Assembly (NCBI GenBank): GCA_036732755.1
Contig: DAINBU010000033.1
Location: forward strand, 1 to 42,902
From: DASRRB01 sp036732755
GTDB taxonomy: Bacteria; Planctomycetota; B15-G4; SIAN01
Length of the DNA: 42,902 nt
Direction of reading: 5' to 3'
Shown: piece by piece, positions 1 through 7,674 of the stretch
How the letters are laid out: each line of letters starts with the position of its first letter
Numbering within the stretch: position 1 is the stretch's first letter
Program-made: the position numbers and the translations under genes
The notes under the pieces: generated by a model
The model's input: the letters and a program-made list of their open reading frames with translations, nothing else
Databases searched by the model: none
What the model was told of the DNA's origin: nothing

Positions 1-2
1 TC

Positions 3-389
3 ACGTCGCGCTTCCAGTACCGCGTGCCGGTCGAGACGGGCAAGTCGTGGAGCGTCGGTCCTGACCGGACGGCCATCACCGAGATCTGGGGGACGCGTCC
101 GCGCATCGAGGTCGGCGGCCACTACCTCGTGCGCGGCACGTACACGTTGAAGTCGACGGAGGCCGGCGAGGTCTTCTTCCACGTGAAGGGCCCGAGCAAC
201 GCCGGCTCCGACCTCGACCTCCAGCACGTCGCCGTCCAGCGCGGCAGCGGGACGTTCAGCGTGGTCCACGGCTTCTCGAGGGACGGCAACTGCCACGTCT
301 CCCTCTTCGCCCAGAAGGGGAGCGACTACGTCCCGGCGGCCGATCTCTACTTCGGGAGCGGCGCGAACGTGTTGCGCGAGTCGAAGTGA
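3..389 (+). CDS. Partial gene, secreted/lipoprotein paralogue (5' end missing)
   Basis: The reading frame is open to the left edge of the window, so the first in-frame GTG (position 24) need not be the true start and the N-terminus is lost. The visible part is a small beta-rich domain with the signature GTRPRIEVGGHYLVRGTY. The lipoprotein at 8371-8853 carries the same signature (GTRPRLEIGGVYVVTGRA) and keeps the same order of blocks to its end, so the two are paralogues. By that analogy this one probably also had an export signal. The stop overlaps the GTG of the next gene (GTGA), which suggests translational coupling. Function is not recognised. Confidence 0.75.
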   Translation, partial: TSRFQYRVPVETGKSWSVGPDRTAITEIWGTRPRIEVGGHYLVRGTYTLKSTEAGEVFFHVKGPSNAGSDLDLQHVAVQRGSGTFSVVHGFSRDGNCHVSLFAQKGSDYVPAADLYFGSGANVLRESK

Positions 390-583
390 GCCGAACCATG
401 GATGACGACATCGTCACCATCCCCTGTCCCTATTGCCGCAAGCCCATCTACGAAGAGTCCGTCGCCTGCGAGCACTGCGGCAGGTACCTCTCCGACGTGG
501 ACCGCCCGTGGCGCCGGCCGTGGTGGCTGATCGTCGGGGTCGTCGCGGGGCTGCTCTGCGTGTGGTTCTGGCTGTGGCGGTGA
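386..583 (+). CDS. Small zinc-ribbon membrane protein
   Basis: This 65-residue protein has two CxxC knuckles (CPYC and CEHC, about 14 residues apart), the pattern of a zinc ribbon. A strongly hydrophobic, tryptophan-rich segment of about 20 residues (IVGVVAGLLCVWFWLW) follows at the C-terminus and is a likely single membrane span. The GTG at 386 overlaps the previous stop. The ATG at 398 would give a protein four residues shorter with both knuckles intact and is an equally good start. Such small zinc-ribbon proteins are common and mostly uncharacterised. Metal binding is inferred from the cysteines only. Confidence 0.7.
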   Translation: MSRTMDDDIVTIPCPYCRKPIYEESVACEHCGRYLSDVDRPWRRPWWLIVGVVAGLLCVWFWLWR

Positions 584-636
584 GCGCCGGACATACCGGT
601 GAACGGAATCCGGCGCCGGGTGCGTTCATCCAGGCG

Positions 637-1911
637 ATGAGATCGACCGTTCTCGTCCTGTTCAGCGCGATCATCCCGCTCGTCGCCTGCGCGTCGGGTG
701 AGAAGCCGTACTTGCCGCGTCCTCTGGAAGCGGACGTGCAGGCGCGCGGCGAATCGATCATCTGCGGCGGGCTCGCGATTCCCTTGTTGCCGTCACTCCC
801 TGCGGACGGACTCCGTCTGCCGCTTCGATCGCGCGTGGCCCCTTTGGTTCAATGCACCACCAGTACCGGCGAATCGGCGATGTTCGAGCTGGACACGGGG
901 TCCTGGTGGACGTTCGTGACCGCCAGGGAGGTGGATCGATTGCGGCTGCCGCTTCGCGAATTGGCGGAAGAGGACTACGTCGCTGTTCAGGACTCTTTCA
1001 AGGTCAGCCGGTGCGCGCGGATCGACCGACTGAAGCTCTCGGACGCATGGACCTCACCCGTCGACGCACTCGTATTCGACCTTCCGCTCGACATCGCTGG
1101 ATTGCTGGGAGCCAACGTCTTCGGCCAAGTCCCCGTGCTGTTCGACGTCGGCAGAGATGAGGTCCTCCTGCTGCCCGAGAAACACGAGGACGTCCTCCGG
1201 GAGCGATACGCCGATCGATACTGGAACGACCTCCCGCTCGGCTGGTGGGGAGGCTTCCCCTACGTGACGCTGACGGTTCGCGACGTGAAGCTCCGAATGC
1301 TCTTCGATACGGGCGCGACGTCGAGCTGTCTCGTCCAGAGAGTCGCGCAATCCCTCGGGCTCCAGGGTCTGGGAACAAATTCGTTCGAAAAGATCGACGC
1401 GTCCGGCCGACGCGTCGCGGAACATCGCGGTTACCACGTCGAGGGATTGACGCTCGGCGACTGGATCCTGGACTTCGAGAGCTGGTCCACGGAGGGGGAC
1501 CTTCTCCGTCTCGAGGCCGACGGAATCCTCGGCTTCGACGTGCTCCGCAAGATTCCATTCGTCTTCGATGCGCGAAGGAACCTCGTCCGAGTCCTGGGAC
1601 CTGTGACACCTCTCGAGCGGGCGCTGCGCATCGACCCGAATGAAGAGATTCAGGGCGCGCTTCGAGACCCCTATCCGCCTTTCCGCAAATACGCATTGGC
1701 CGGGATGGCGAGCTCCGGAAAGCCGAAATACGCGTCCCTCATCGCAGAACGCCTCGACGACGTCGACGACTCCGTTGCCGCAGAAGCCGCGAAGGCCTTG
1801 TCCGCTTTCGCGAAGGAGTCGTGGTCCGAAGAATCGCAGGTCGAACGAGCGCGCCTCTGGTGGCAAGCTCACCGGAACGACCCGGAGTTCGCGCGACCGG
1901 CGACGAAGTGA
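637..1911 (+). CDS. Two-lobed retropepsin-like aspartyl protease lipoprotein with C-terminal HEAT-like region
   Basis: The ATG at 637 is chosen because it begins a lipoprotein signal (MRSTVLVLFSAIIPLVAC, lipobox LVAC); the frame stays open further upstream only by chance. Residues about 60-180 contain a first aspartic-protease half (ELDTGS at 84-89, later LLGANVFG). Residues about 205-320 contain a second half (LFDTGA at 222-227, later ILGFDVLR). Each half shows the catalytic DTG/S-A loop and the hydrophobic-hydrophobic-Gly element of retropepsin-like folds. The last ~85 residues (PNEEIQGALRDPYPPFRKYA onward) resemble one or two HEAT repeats. Retropepsins usually act as dimers of single-lobe chains; here one chain supplies both aspartates. 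It is presumably anchored on the periplasmic side. Substrate unknown. Confidence 0.85.
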   Translation: MRSTVLVLFSAIIPLVACASGEKPYLPRPLEADVQARGESIICGGLAIPLLPSLPADGLRLPLRSRVAPLVQCTTSTGESAMFELDTGSWWTFVTAREVDRLRLPLRELAEEDYVAVQDSFKVSRCARIDRLKLSDAWTSPVDALVFDLPLDIAGLLGANVFGQVPVLFDVGRDEVLLLPEKHEDVLRERYADRYWNDLPLGWWGGFPYVTLTVRDVKLRMLFDTGATSSCLVQRVAQSLGLQGLGTNSFEKIDASGRRVAEHRGYHVEGLTLGDWILDFESWSTEGDLLRLEADGILGFDVLRKIPFVFDARRNLVRVLGPVTPLERALRIDPNEEIQGALRDPYPPFRKYALAGMASSGKPKYASLIAERLDDVDDSVAAEAAKALSAFAKESWSEESQVERARLWWQAHRNDPEFARPATK

Positions 1912-1963
1912 TCCGCCTGCCGCGCGAAGTGGCGCTTCGGTTCCGACGCTCGGAGGTCCTCGA

Positions 1964-2557
1964 ATGCGCGCACTCGCAACCATCGCGATCCTCGCGTCGA
2001 CGCTCGGCGTCGCGTCGCACAGCGCCGTTCAGGCTGCGGATCCACGCCTCGCGGGCGCGGAGCGCAAGCTTGCCGACGCGCTGGCCTCCGCCCGCGCGGC
2101 GTACGACGCGTCCGCGCGCCGCGCCTGCGAAGAGTTCAACAAGTCCGTCGACGCCGCGATCGAGCAGCTCGGAAGAAAGGCCGACCCGGCCGAGGTGGAG
2201 CGCTTGCGCGGCATGAAGAAGCCGCCGCCGGCTCCGCTCGCGGCGGAGCCGGTGCAGGCGGACGAGTGGCCGCTCCTGAGCGAGCGGATGCGTCTGACGC
2301 TGCGGCTCGCGGGGACTTCGTGGCGTGGGGTCGGCGCTGGCGACCTGATGACGTTCCAGACCAACGGGACTCTCGAACCGAGCGACAAGTCGAAGTCAGG
2401 CTGGCACTGGGTCGCGCTCGATGCGAGCCACATCCTCGTCACCTACCCCGACGGTTGGATCAACGGCCTCAAGTTCAACGCCGACTTCAACGAGTGCCGC
2501 CTCTCGGAGTACTGCAAGCCAAGGGAGAAGGCGGACACCTGTCGGTTCGAGAAGTAG
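1964..2557 (+). CDS. Secreted protein of unknown function
   Basis: This 197-residue protein starts at the ATG at 1964, with GGAGG eight bases upstream (1952-1956). The N-terminus is a signal peptide ending near VQAAD. An alanine- and charge-rich, probably helical part follows (residues about 25-85). The C-terminal ~90 residues are a compact domain with many aromatic residues (TSWRG, GWHWVALD, TYPDGWINGLKFN). The end pattern, in which a sample protein is judged by tryptophans and short beta strands, resembles small planctomycete stress or lipocalin-like domains, but I do not recognise a named family. It lies 52 bases after the protease gene on the same strand. Confidence 0.75.
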   Translation: MRALATIAILASTLGVASHSAVQAADPRLAGAERKLADALASARAAYDASARRACEEFNKSVDAAIEQLGRKADPAEVERLRGMKKPPPAPLAAEPVQADEWPLLSERMRLTLRLAGTSWRGVGAGDLMTFQTNGTLEPSDKSKSGWHWVALDASHILVTYPDGWINGLKFNADFNECRLSEYCKPREKADTCRFEK

Positions 2558-2610
2558 GCTGGTCGTCCCGCACATCCGCAGCTCGCATCACGGCAGGAGG
2601 ACGGCCCGCC

Positions 2611-3027
2611 ATGCCCGACATTCCGAGCATCTTCCGCGTCACGCTGCAGGTGTCGGATCTGAAGAAGGCGATCGCCTTCTATTCGAAGCTGCTCGGGACG
2701 GACGGGCGGAAGATCCATGGCGCGCGCCACTACTTCGATTGCGGGCCGGTGATCCTGGTCGCGCTCGATCCGACGGGCGGGGAAGGGAAGGCGCAGCCGA
2801 TGCCCGACCACGTCTACTTCTCGGTCAAGGATCTTTCGGCGGTCCACGCGCGCGCGAAGAAGCTGCGCTGCCTGTCGAAGGAGGACGTCCACGGTGAGAG
2901 CGGCGGCGCGATGGTGAAGCGTCCCTGGGGAGAGAAGTCGTTCTACGTCGAGGATCCGTTCGGGAATCCGCTCTGCTTCGTCGAGACGGGAACGGAGTTC
3001 ACGGGCCGCGCGAGCGCGCAGGAGTGA
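2611..3027 (+). CDS. VOC/glyoxalase family protein
   Basis: This 138-residue protein has the two beta-alpha-beta-beta-beta modules of the vicinal oxygen chelate fold. The first is FRVTLQVSDLKKAIAFYSKL and the second starts at DHVYFSVKDL. It ends with the familiar SFYVEDPFGNPLCFVE strand, whose glutamate is the usual last metal ligand position. AGGAGG at 2595-2600, ten bases before the ATG, fixes the start. Members include glyoxalases, dioxygenases and antibiotic-binding proteins. Nothing here identifies the substrate, so no specific reaction is assigned. It is cytoplasmic (no signal peptide). Confidence 0.88.
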   Translation: MPDIPSIFRVTLQVSDLKKAIAFYSKLLGTDGRKIHGARHYFDCGPVILVALDPTGGEGKAQPMPDHVYFSVKDLSAVHARAKKLRCLSKEDVHGESGGAMVKRPWGEKSFYVEDPFGNPLCFVETGTEFTGRASAQE

Positions 3028-3040
3028 CGGAGGCCGCGCG

Positions 3041-3658
3041 ATGTGGAAGGGACTCGTGCAGTCGGCCGTGGTGATCGTCGCGTTCGCGCTCGGATGGATC
3101 CTGCGCAGCGCGTCGACGGAGTCGCTGCCGAGCGGAGCCGCGACCTCCGCCGATCTCCAGCGATTGACGAAGACCATCGACGAGCGGCTCGCGGCGATGG
3201 AGCACCGGCTCGATTCACTCGTCGCGCCTGCGTCCGCTCCCACCAATCCCGCCGCGCCGCCCGAGACCGCCGAAGCGAAGCGCTCCGCCGACGGCGCGAG
3301 CGCGGCGACTCCCGAAGAGCTCCTCCGCCGACTCGACGCGCTCGCCGCTCGCTTCGAAGCGTTCCAGGCGTCCATGTCGATGCCGCAGGAGATCAAGGAG
3401 AAGGACGTCGACGCCGTCGAGGCGATGATGCAGGAGTACCACGCGGACCCCGTGAAGGGGCATCGACTCCACTTCGGAGCGACGCGCGTCGACCTCTATC
3501 GCAAGTACGGGATGCCCGATTTGACGTCGCGTTCGGGACTGACGAACGAGTGGTTCTACTATCCGCGTCAGGGGGACGACGCGATCAGGTTCTCGATCGA
3601 GGATGGCGTCGTCCAGCACACGTCCGTGGGCAGCTCGCCCCACCCCCGCACGAAGTGA
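3041..3658 (+). CDS. Membrane-anchored coiled-coil protein with BamE/SmpA-like C-terminus
   Basis: Residues 5-22 form an N-terminal membrane anchor (VQSAVVIVAFALGWIL). A helical, probably coiled-coil region follows (LQRLTKTIDERLAAMEHRLD), then an Ala/Pro-rich linker and a second helix. The last ~60 residues begin with a short pattern, LHFGATRVDLYRKYGMPD, that resembles the start of SmpA/BamE-type domains, where a G-x-T/S motif precedes a helix and a GxPD turn. The strands WFYYPRQ, IRFSIEDGVV follow. Function unknown; the BamE comparison is inference from pattern only. It starts 13 bases after the VOC gene, so the two are probably cotranscribed. Confidence 0.75.
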   Translation: MWKGLVQSAVVIVAFALGWILRSASTESLPSGAATSADLQRLTKTIDERLAAMEHRLDSLVAPASAPTNPAAPPETAEAKRSADGASAATPEELLRRLDALAARFEAFQASMSMPQEIKEKDVDAVEAMMQEYHADPVKGHRLHFGATRVDLYRKYGMPDLTSRSGLTNEWFYYPRQGDDAIRFSIEDGVVQHTSVGSSPHPRTK

Positions 3659-3674
3659 ACGGAAGCCCTCCGGA

Positions 3675-3776
3675 ATGCGCCTCGACCAGGACTTCCTCGC
3701 CGATCCCGAAAAACTGACCGAGTTGCTCTTTGATTCCGCGCGGCGCCATCCGAAAGAATTCGGAGCGCTCGAGTGA
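3675..3776 (+). CDS. Possible 33-residue small ORF
   Basis: This short ORF (MRLDQDFLADPEKLTELLF at its start) fills part of the 195-base gap between two plus-strand genes. It has no convincing ribosome-binding site. Its codons end in G or C less consistently than those of neighbouring genes. It could be a small protein, the remnant of a gene, or chance. I see no other feature in 3659-3853 apart from the ribosome-binding site of the next gene. Confidence 0.2.
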   Translation: MRLDQDFLADPEKLTELLFDSARRHPKEFGALE

Positions 3777-3853
3777 GCCGCATTTTCGCGGTCCTTCGCG
3801 GCGCTCGTTGCCGTCCTGGACGGCGCGGAAGATGAATTGCGGAGGATCCCTGG

Positions 3854-4672
3854 GTGTCTGGGAGTGGCGTGATGACCCCGGTATCCACTGACCGCTGGAG
3901 CTCCGGCGACGCCTACGAGGCGTACATGGGGCGGTGGAGCCGGCTGGTCGCGCGGGCGTTCCTCGAGTGGATCCGGCCGAATCCGCAGGCGCAGTGGCTC
4001 GACGTCGGGTGCGGGACGGGGGCGCTGACGTCGGTGATCTGCGAGCTCTGCATGCCGACGTCGGTCATCGCGTGCGATCCGTCGCCGTCGTTCATCGAGC
4101 ACGCGCGCGCCGCGATCCCCGACGAGCGCGCGTCGTTCGTGGTCGCGGGGGCGGACGCGCTGCCGAAACGGGTCGGCGGCTTCGACATGGTCGTGTCGGG
4201 GCTCGTCCTCAACTTCCTGCCGAGGCCCGACCGCGCGCTGGCGGCCATGCACGAACGCCTGCGTCCGGGCGGCACGCTGGCGGCGTACGTCTGGGACTAC
4301 GCGGAAGGGATGCAGCTCCTCACCACGTTCTGGGAGGAGGCGGTCGCCAACGACCCGGCTGCGAAGGAAGCCGACGAGCGCACCCGCTTCCCGCTCTGCC
4401 GCGCCGCGGCGCTCGAAGCCCTCTTCAAGAAGGCGGGGCTCGAGCGCGTGCAGCTCAGCGCGCTCGAAGTGCCGACCGAATTCGCGACGTTCGAGGAGTA
4501 TTGGGCCCCGTTCCAACGCGGCACCGGACCGGCGCCGAGCTACGTCGCGAAGCTCAAGATCGCCCAACGCGACGCCCTCAAGGAGCGGCTCCGCCGTCGT
4601 CTCGTCGCCGGCGGCGACGGGACCTTCAAGCTCCAGGCGCGGGCGCTCGCCGTGCGAGGGGCGGCGCTCTAG
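3854..4672 (+). CDS. Class I SAM-dependent methyltransferase
   Basis: Residues 48-56 are WLDVGCGTG, the glycine-rich S-adenosylmethionine-binding motif I. An acidic residue ends the next strand (VIACDPS), and the fourth-strand region VVSGLVLNFLP and the post-motif RLRPGGTLAAYVWDYAEG follow. This is the order of a UbiE/type-11 methyltransferase. The N-terminal WSSGDAYEAYMGRWSRLVA is typical of a widespread family of unassigned methyltransferases. The GTG at 3854 has GGAGG (3841-3845) at ideal distance. The ATG at 3872, six codons later, is the alternative. The substrate is not evident. It ends 19 bases before the convergent DinB gene. Confidence 0.88.
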   Translation: MSGSGVMTPVSTDRWSSGDAYEAYMGRWSRLVARAFLEWIRPNPQAQWLDVGCGTGALTSVICELCMPTSVIACDPSPSFIEHARAAIPDERASFVVAGADALPKRVGGFDMVVSGLVLNFLPRPDRALAAMHERLRPGGTLAAYVWDYAEGMQLLTTFWEEAVANDPAAKEADERTRFPLCRAAALEALFKKAGLERVQLSALEVPTEFATFEEYWAPFQRGTGPAPSYVAKLKIAQRDALKERLRRRLVAGGDGTFKLQARALAVRGAAL

Positions 4673-4691
4673 ATCGCGGCGCGTCCCCTCG

Positions 4692-5303
4692 TCACCCCGT
4701 GTCGCCCCGCTCCGTCGGCGGTTGCGGACCCGGGCCCGGCAGTTTCGGCGCGCCACCTCTGCCGCCGCTCTTCTCGCCCGCGAGCAGCTCCTCGACCGAC
4801 GCGTAGCGATAGATCACCTTGGCCCCGTCGCGCGCGAGGCCGCCGGTGTCGGCGGTCGGCCCGTACGTCGAATAGAGCGGCTGTCCCCACGCGCGGATCA
4901 ACTGCGTGAGCTGCCCGCGATGGTGGGCCGAGTGGGTGAACCGCCGCACCAGCACCCACGCGCGCGAACGCTCGACGTCGAAGAACGGCACGACCGCCTC
5001 GAACCATTCCTCCGTCTTCGTGGCGAGCATGGTGAGCCGTTCGTCGGTCGCGGCCGCGTAGTGCTCGAAGAAGGCGAGGCGCGTCTCCTGCGCCGGCAGC
5101 GCGGTGCGCGCGATCGCGATCCCGAGCATCGTCTTCATCCACGCCTCCTCGCTCATGCACTGGTGGACCATGTGTTCGAGCGGTGTGCGGGCGCGCGGCT
5201 CGGGGCGGAAGCGCAGGCGCGACTCGGGGATCTGCGCCCAGACGCCGAGCGTCTTCAGCCGCTCGGTCCGGTAGGTCTCGACCAGGAAGTCGTAGCGTGC
5301 CAT
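4692..5303 (-). CDS. DinB-family protein
   Basis: This 203-residue protein has the four-helix-bundle pattern of DinB/YfiT proteins. It keeps the metal-binding histidines: H44 or H47 in PLEHMVHQ and H124/H127/H128 in FTHSAHHRGQL. Family members are thiol-dependent transferases, often using bacillithiol or mycothiol, or unassigned damage-inducible proteins. The C-terminus adds ~25 residues rich in Gly and Pro (GGRGGAPKLPGPG), probably disordered. It lies downstream of the selenoprotein-type gene on the same strand, but a strong terminator separates them, so they are likely independent units. Confidence 0.85.
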   Translation of the reverse strand: MARYDFLVETYRTERLKTLGVWAQIPESRLRFRPEPRARTPLEHMVHQCMSEEAWMKTMLGIAIARTALPAQETRLAFFEHYAAATDERLTMLATKTEEWFEAVVPFFDVERSRAWVLVRRFTHSAHHRGQLTQLIRAWGQPLYSTYGPTADTGGLARDGAKVIYRYASVEELLAGEKSGGRGGAPKLPGPGPQPPTERGDTG

Positions 5304-5340
5304 CGCGACTTCTCCTCGCGAACATCATCGCTCGCGCGGG

Positions 5341-5384
5341 AAACGAAAGGAGCCGCGCCGTGCGGGCGCGGCTCCACAAGCTTT
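5341..5384 (-). terminator. Intrinsic terminator after the thioredoxin-like gene
   Basis: A perfect 11-bp G+C stem (GGAGCCGCGCC at 5349-5359 pairing with 5365-5375, 5-base loop) is followed on the minus strand by a T-rich tract (TTTCGTTT, 5348-5341). An outer GAAAG/CTTTC pair (5345-5349 with 5380-5384) can extend the stem in the other direction. It lies about 27 bases after the stop codon of the gene ending at 5402. This is the arrangement of a rho-independent terminator for minus-strand transcription. Confidence 0.75.
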
Positions 5385-5401
5385 CGTGCTCGATCGACTC
5401 G

Positions 5402-6571
5402 CTACTGCTTCGTGCCGCTCTTCGCCTCGGCCACGAGCGCATCGATCGCCTTGTCGAGGATTTTCTCGCCGGGGTTGCCGACCCACTTGTTGCGGAGACG
5501 GCCCTGCGCGTCGATCAGGAAAATCGTCGGCCAGCTGCGCACGCCCCAATCGTTCGGGATCGTTCCCCTCGTGCCCTTGTCGCCGCACGAGAAGCTGCGC
5601 CAGGTGATCTTCTCGTCCTTGTACTCCTTCTTCTTCAGCTGCTCGAAGTTGTCGTCGCTGTTGACGCCGACCAGGGCGAACGGCTCATCCTTCATCTTGG
5701 CCACGAGCGACCGCTCGTGCGGGAACATCGCCCGGCAAGGGGGTCACCAATACCCCCAGAAGTCGAGCATCACGACCTTGCCGCGGTAGTCCGACAGCTT
5801 GAACTTCACGCCGTCGAGGTCCTGGCCGTCGATCTCGGGCGCCGGCCCGCCGATCTTGAGGCTCTCGATCGCGCGGATCTTGGAGGCGACCCACTCCTTG
5901 TAGGTCAGCTTCTCGAAGGGGACCGTCGCGTCGGCGTAGCGCGTCGCGAGGTCCTTCATCTTCGCGATCAGGTCGGCGGTCTTGGCTTCGTCGAGCGAGC
6001 CCTGCGCCTGCTGATCGATCACCGGCATGAGCTTCTTGTATTCGAACGCCGCCTTGAGGTCGGGGAGCTTGGTGTTCGCCTCGACGTTCTTCAGGAACTG
6101 CTCCATCTCCTTCTGGAGCTGGGGCGGCGCCGGCGGGTACATCACGAACTCGACCAGCTTCTTGTCGTCGACGTGGTCCTTCTCGAGCTTGCCGAGCGCG
6201 TCGCGCCAGTGCTCCTCGAGCTTGGGGTGGTGCAGGTCGGAGTTGCTGGTAAGCGAGACGACCGCGAACAGCGCCTCGTACTCCTCCGGCTCGCCGGCGC
6301 TCCGGTCGTAGACCTTCCAGCAGCGGTCGACGAACTCGAGGACCTCGCCCGCCGTGACCTTCTTCGTGTTGTCCCTGGCGATCCGGATCGCCTTGTCGTA
6401 GGCGTCGCGGATCTCCGCGACGCTCTCGTCTCCCGCCGGGTCCTGGGCGCGCGCGCCGCCGATCGCGAGCGCGCCGACGGCCAGCACGCGCGCCGCCGTC
6501 CAGAAGACTCCGCGCCACGCGCGGCGCGTCGGCCGATTCGAGGGGGCCGGTCCCTTGGGGTCTTCTCTCAT
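5402..6571 (-). CDS. Exported TlpA/thioredoxin-like protein, probable selenoprotein with in-frame TGA (U-P-P-C)
   Basis: Read through one TGA (5746-5744), the gene encodes 389 residues. The ATG at 6571 has AAAGGA eight bases upstream. Residues 16-42 are a signal peptide with an RR pair, cleaved after ARA. Residues ~45-230 are a charged helical region. Residues ~240-389 are an AhpC/TlpA thioredoxin fold: SDYRGKVVMLDFWGYW, then TGA, then PPCRAMFPHE, with cis-proline in VRSWPT (Pro348). The TGA is codon 276 and replaces the first Cys of WCxxC, leaving Cys279. The upstream and downstream frames are in phase, so no frameshift is needed. A SECIS-like hairpin follows at 5719-5702. TGA serves as a normal stop in many genes here, so code reassignment is unlikely. 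Expected role: periplasmic thiol-disulfide or peroxide chemistry. Alternative: a Cys-to-stop mutation. Confidence 0.85.
5702..5719 (-). promoter_or_regulatory. SECIS-like hairpin for selenocysteine insertion
   Basis: On the minus strand CACGAGC (5719-5713), loop GGTC (5712-5709) and GCTCGTG (5708-5702) form a perfect 7-bp stem with a tetraloop. It starts 24 bases after the in-frame TGA; 31 bases separate the TGA from the first loop G. Bacterial SECIS elements sit inside the coding region just 3' of the UGA and present a G (often GGU) in the apical loop to SelB; the E. coli fdhF element has GGUC in its loop. The stem also encodes the family's conserved PHERSLV stretch, so part of the pairing may be coincidental. 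Confidence 0.7.
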
Positions 6572-6711
6572 CCGCGGTTCCTTTCTTCTGGGCCTCAGGG
6601 CGAGGCGGCTGAGCGTAGCGGTGGCACGCTTACGCGGCGAGACTCGGAGCGTTCCGGCGGACATGGCGCGGCGCTCCTTCGATGGGCGGTGAGACGGATG
6701 GCGACGGGCAA

Positions 6712-7662
6712 ATGACGACATCGGATCCGAACATCCCCGGGATCGACCTCGCCGGAGCGGAGCGGGCGCCCGAGGCGTGCGCGCGCGCGTTGCGGCGCGC
6801 CTTCGAGGAGGTCGGATTCGTCGGCGTCCGCGGCCACGACGTCCCCGATGCGACGATCCGCGCCGCGCTCGAGACCGCACGCGCCCTCTTCGCGCTGCCC
6901 GACGAGGTGAAGCGCCGCTACGAAGTCGCGGGCGGGGCGGGCCAGCGCGGGTACACGCGCGTCGGCGTCGAGACGGCGAAGGGGCGCCGCCGTCCTGACA
7001 GGAAAGAGTTCTGGCACGTCGGCCGGGAGGTCGCGCGCGACCATCCGCTCGCGCACGCGCTCCAACCCAATCTCTGGCCGGAGGAGGTCGCGGGGTTTCG
7101 GGAGGCGCAGCTCGCGCTGTTCGAAGCGCTGGAGCGGCTCGGCGTGCGGCTGCTCGCGGCGATCGCGCGGTCGCTCGCGCTGGCGGACGACTGGTTCGAG
7201 GAGCGGGTCGACGTCGGGAACAGCATCCTGCGGGCGATTCACTATCCCCCGGTGCCGGCGCGCGACGGCGCCGCGCGCGCCGCCGCGCACGAGGACATCA
7301 ACCTCATCACGCTGCTCGTCGGCAGCGACGAGCCCGGTCTCGAGATCCTACGCCGCGACGGCCGCTGGATTTCCGTGACGACCCTCCCCGGCACCATCGT
7401 CGTCAACGTCGGCGACATGCTGCAGCGCCTGACCAACGCCCGCCTCGTCTCCACCACCCACCGCGTCGTCGACCCGCCGCCGCCCTGGTCCCGCCGCTCC
7501 CGCCACTCGATCCCCTTCTTCCTCCACTTCAATCCCGACGTCCAGATCCGGACCCTCCCGACCTGCATCGACAAAGACCATCCCGACCGCTTCCCCACGC
7601 CGATCATGGCGCACGACTTCCTGCAGCAGCGGCTGCGGGAGATCGGGCTGATGAAGGGGTGA
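6712..7662 (+). CDS. Isopenicillin-N-synthase-like 2-oxoglutarate/Fe(II) dioxygenase
   Basis: The protein of 316 residues shows both halves of this family. An N-terminal DIOX_N-type region (IPGIDLAG, FEEVGFVGVRGHDVPD, ARALFALPDEVKRRY) is followed by a catalytic jelly roll. Iron ligands are H193 and D195 (AAHEDINLIT) and H250 (STTHRVV); the 2-oxoglutarate-binding R-x-S is R264/S266 (RHSIPFF). All essential residues are present, so it should be active. Substrate is not predictable; relatives hydroxylate or desaturate small molecules. The start is uncertain: the ATG at 6682 is in frame ten codons upstream, and neither has a strong ribosome-binding site. It is divergent from the thioredoxin-like gene (6572-6711 between them). 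Confidence 0.88.
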   Translation: MTTSDPNIPGIDLAGAERAPEACARALRRAFEEVGFVGVRGHDVPDATIRAALETARALFALPDEVKRRYEVAGGAGQRGYTRVGVETAKGRRRPDRKEFWHVGREVARDHPLAHALQPNLWPEEVAGFREAQLALFEALERLGVRLLAAIARSLALADDWFEERVDVGNSILRAIHYPPVPARDGAARAAAHEDINLITLLVGSDEPGLEILRRDGRWISVTTLPGTIVVNVGDMLQRLTNARLVSTTHRVVDPPPPWSRRSRHSIPFFLHFNPDVQIRTLPTCIDKDHPDRFPTPIMAHDFLQQRLREIGLMKG

Positions 7663-7674
7663 GCGATCGATCGA

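Noticed and set aside
433..636. N-terminal extension of the protease gene
   Set aside because: It would overlap the zinc-ribbon gene in another frame and place about 68 Arg-rich residues before the lipoprotein signal.
5739..5746. Frameshift or homopolymer error as an explanation for the split thioredoxin-like gene
   Set aside because: The G-run at 5739-5743 is five long, and with this length the two frames are in phase (18 bases between TGA and the downstream ATG). Only the TGA interrupts the frame.
5183..6715. 510-residue plus-strand frame opposite the thioredoxin-like gene
   Set aside because: It is Leu/Val/Arg-rich antisense sequence without motifs; the other strand carries the signal peptide, thioredoxin fold and terminator.
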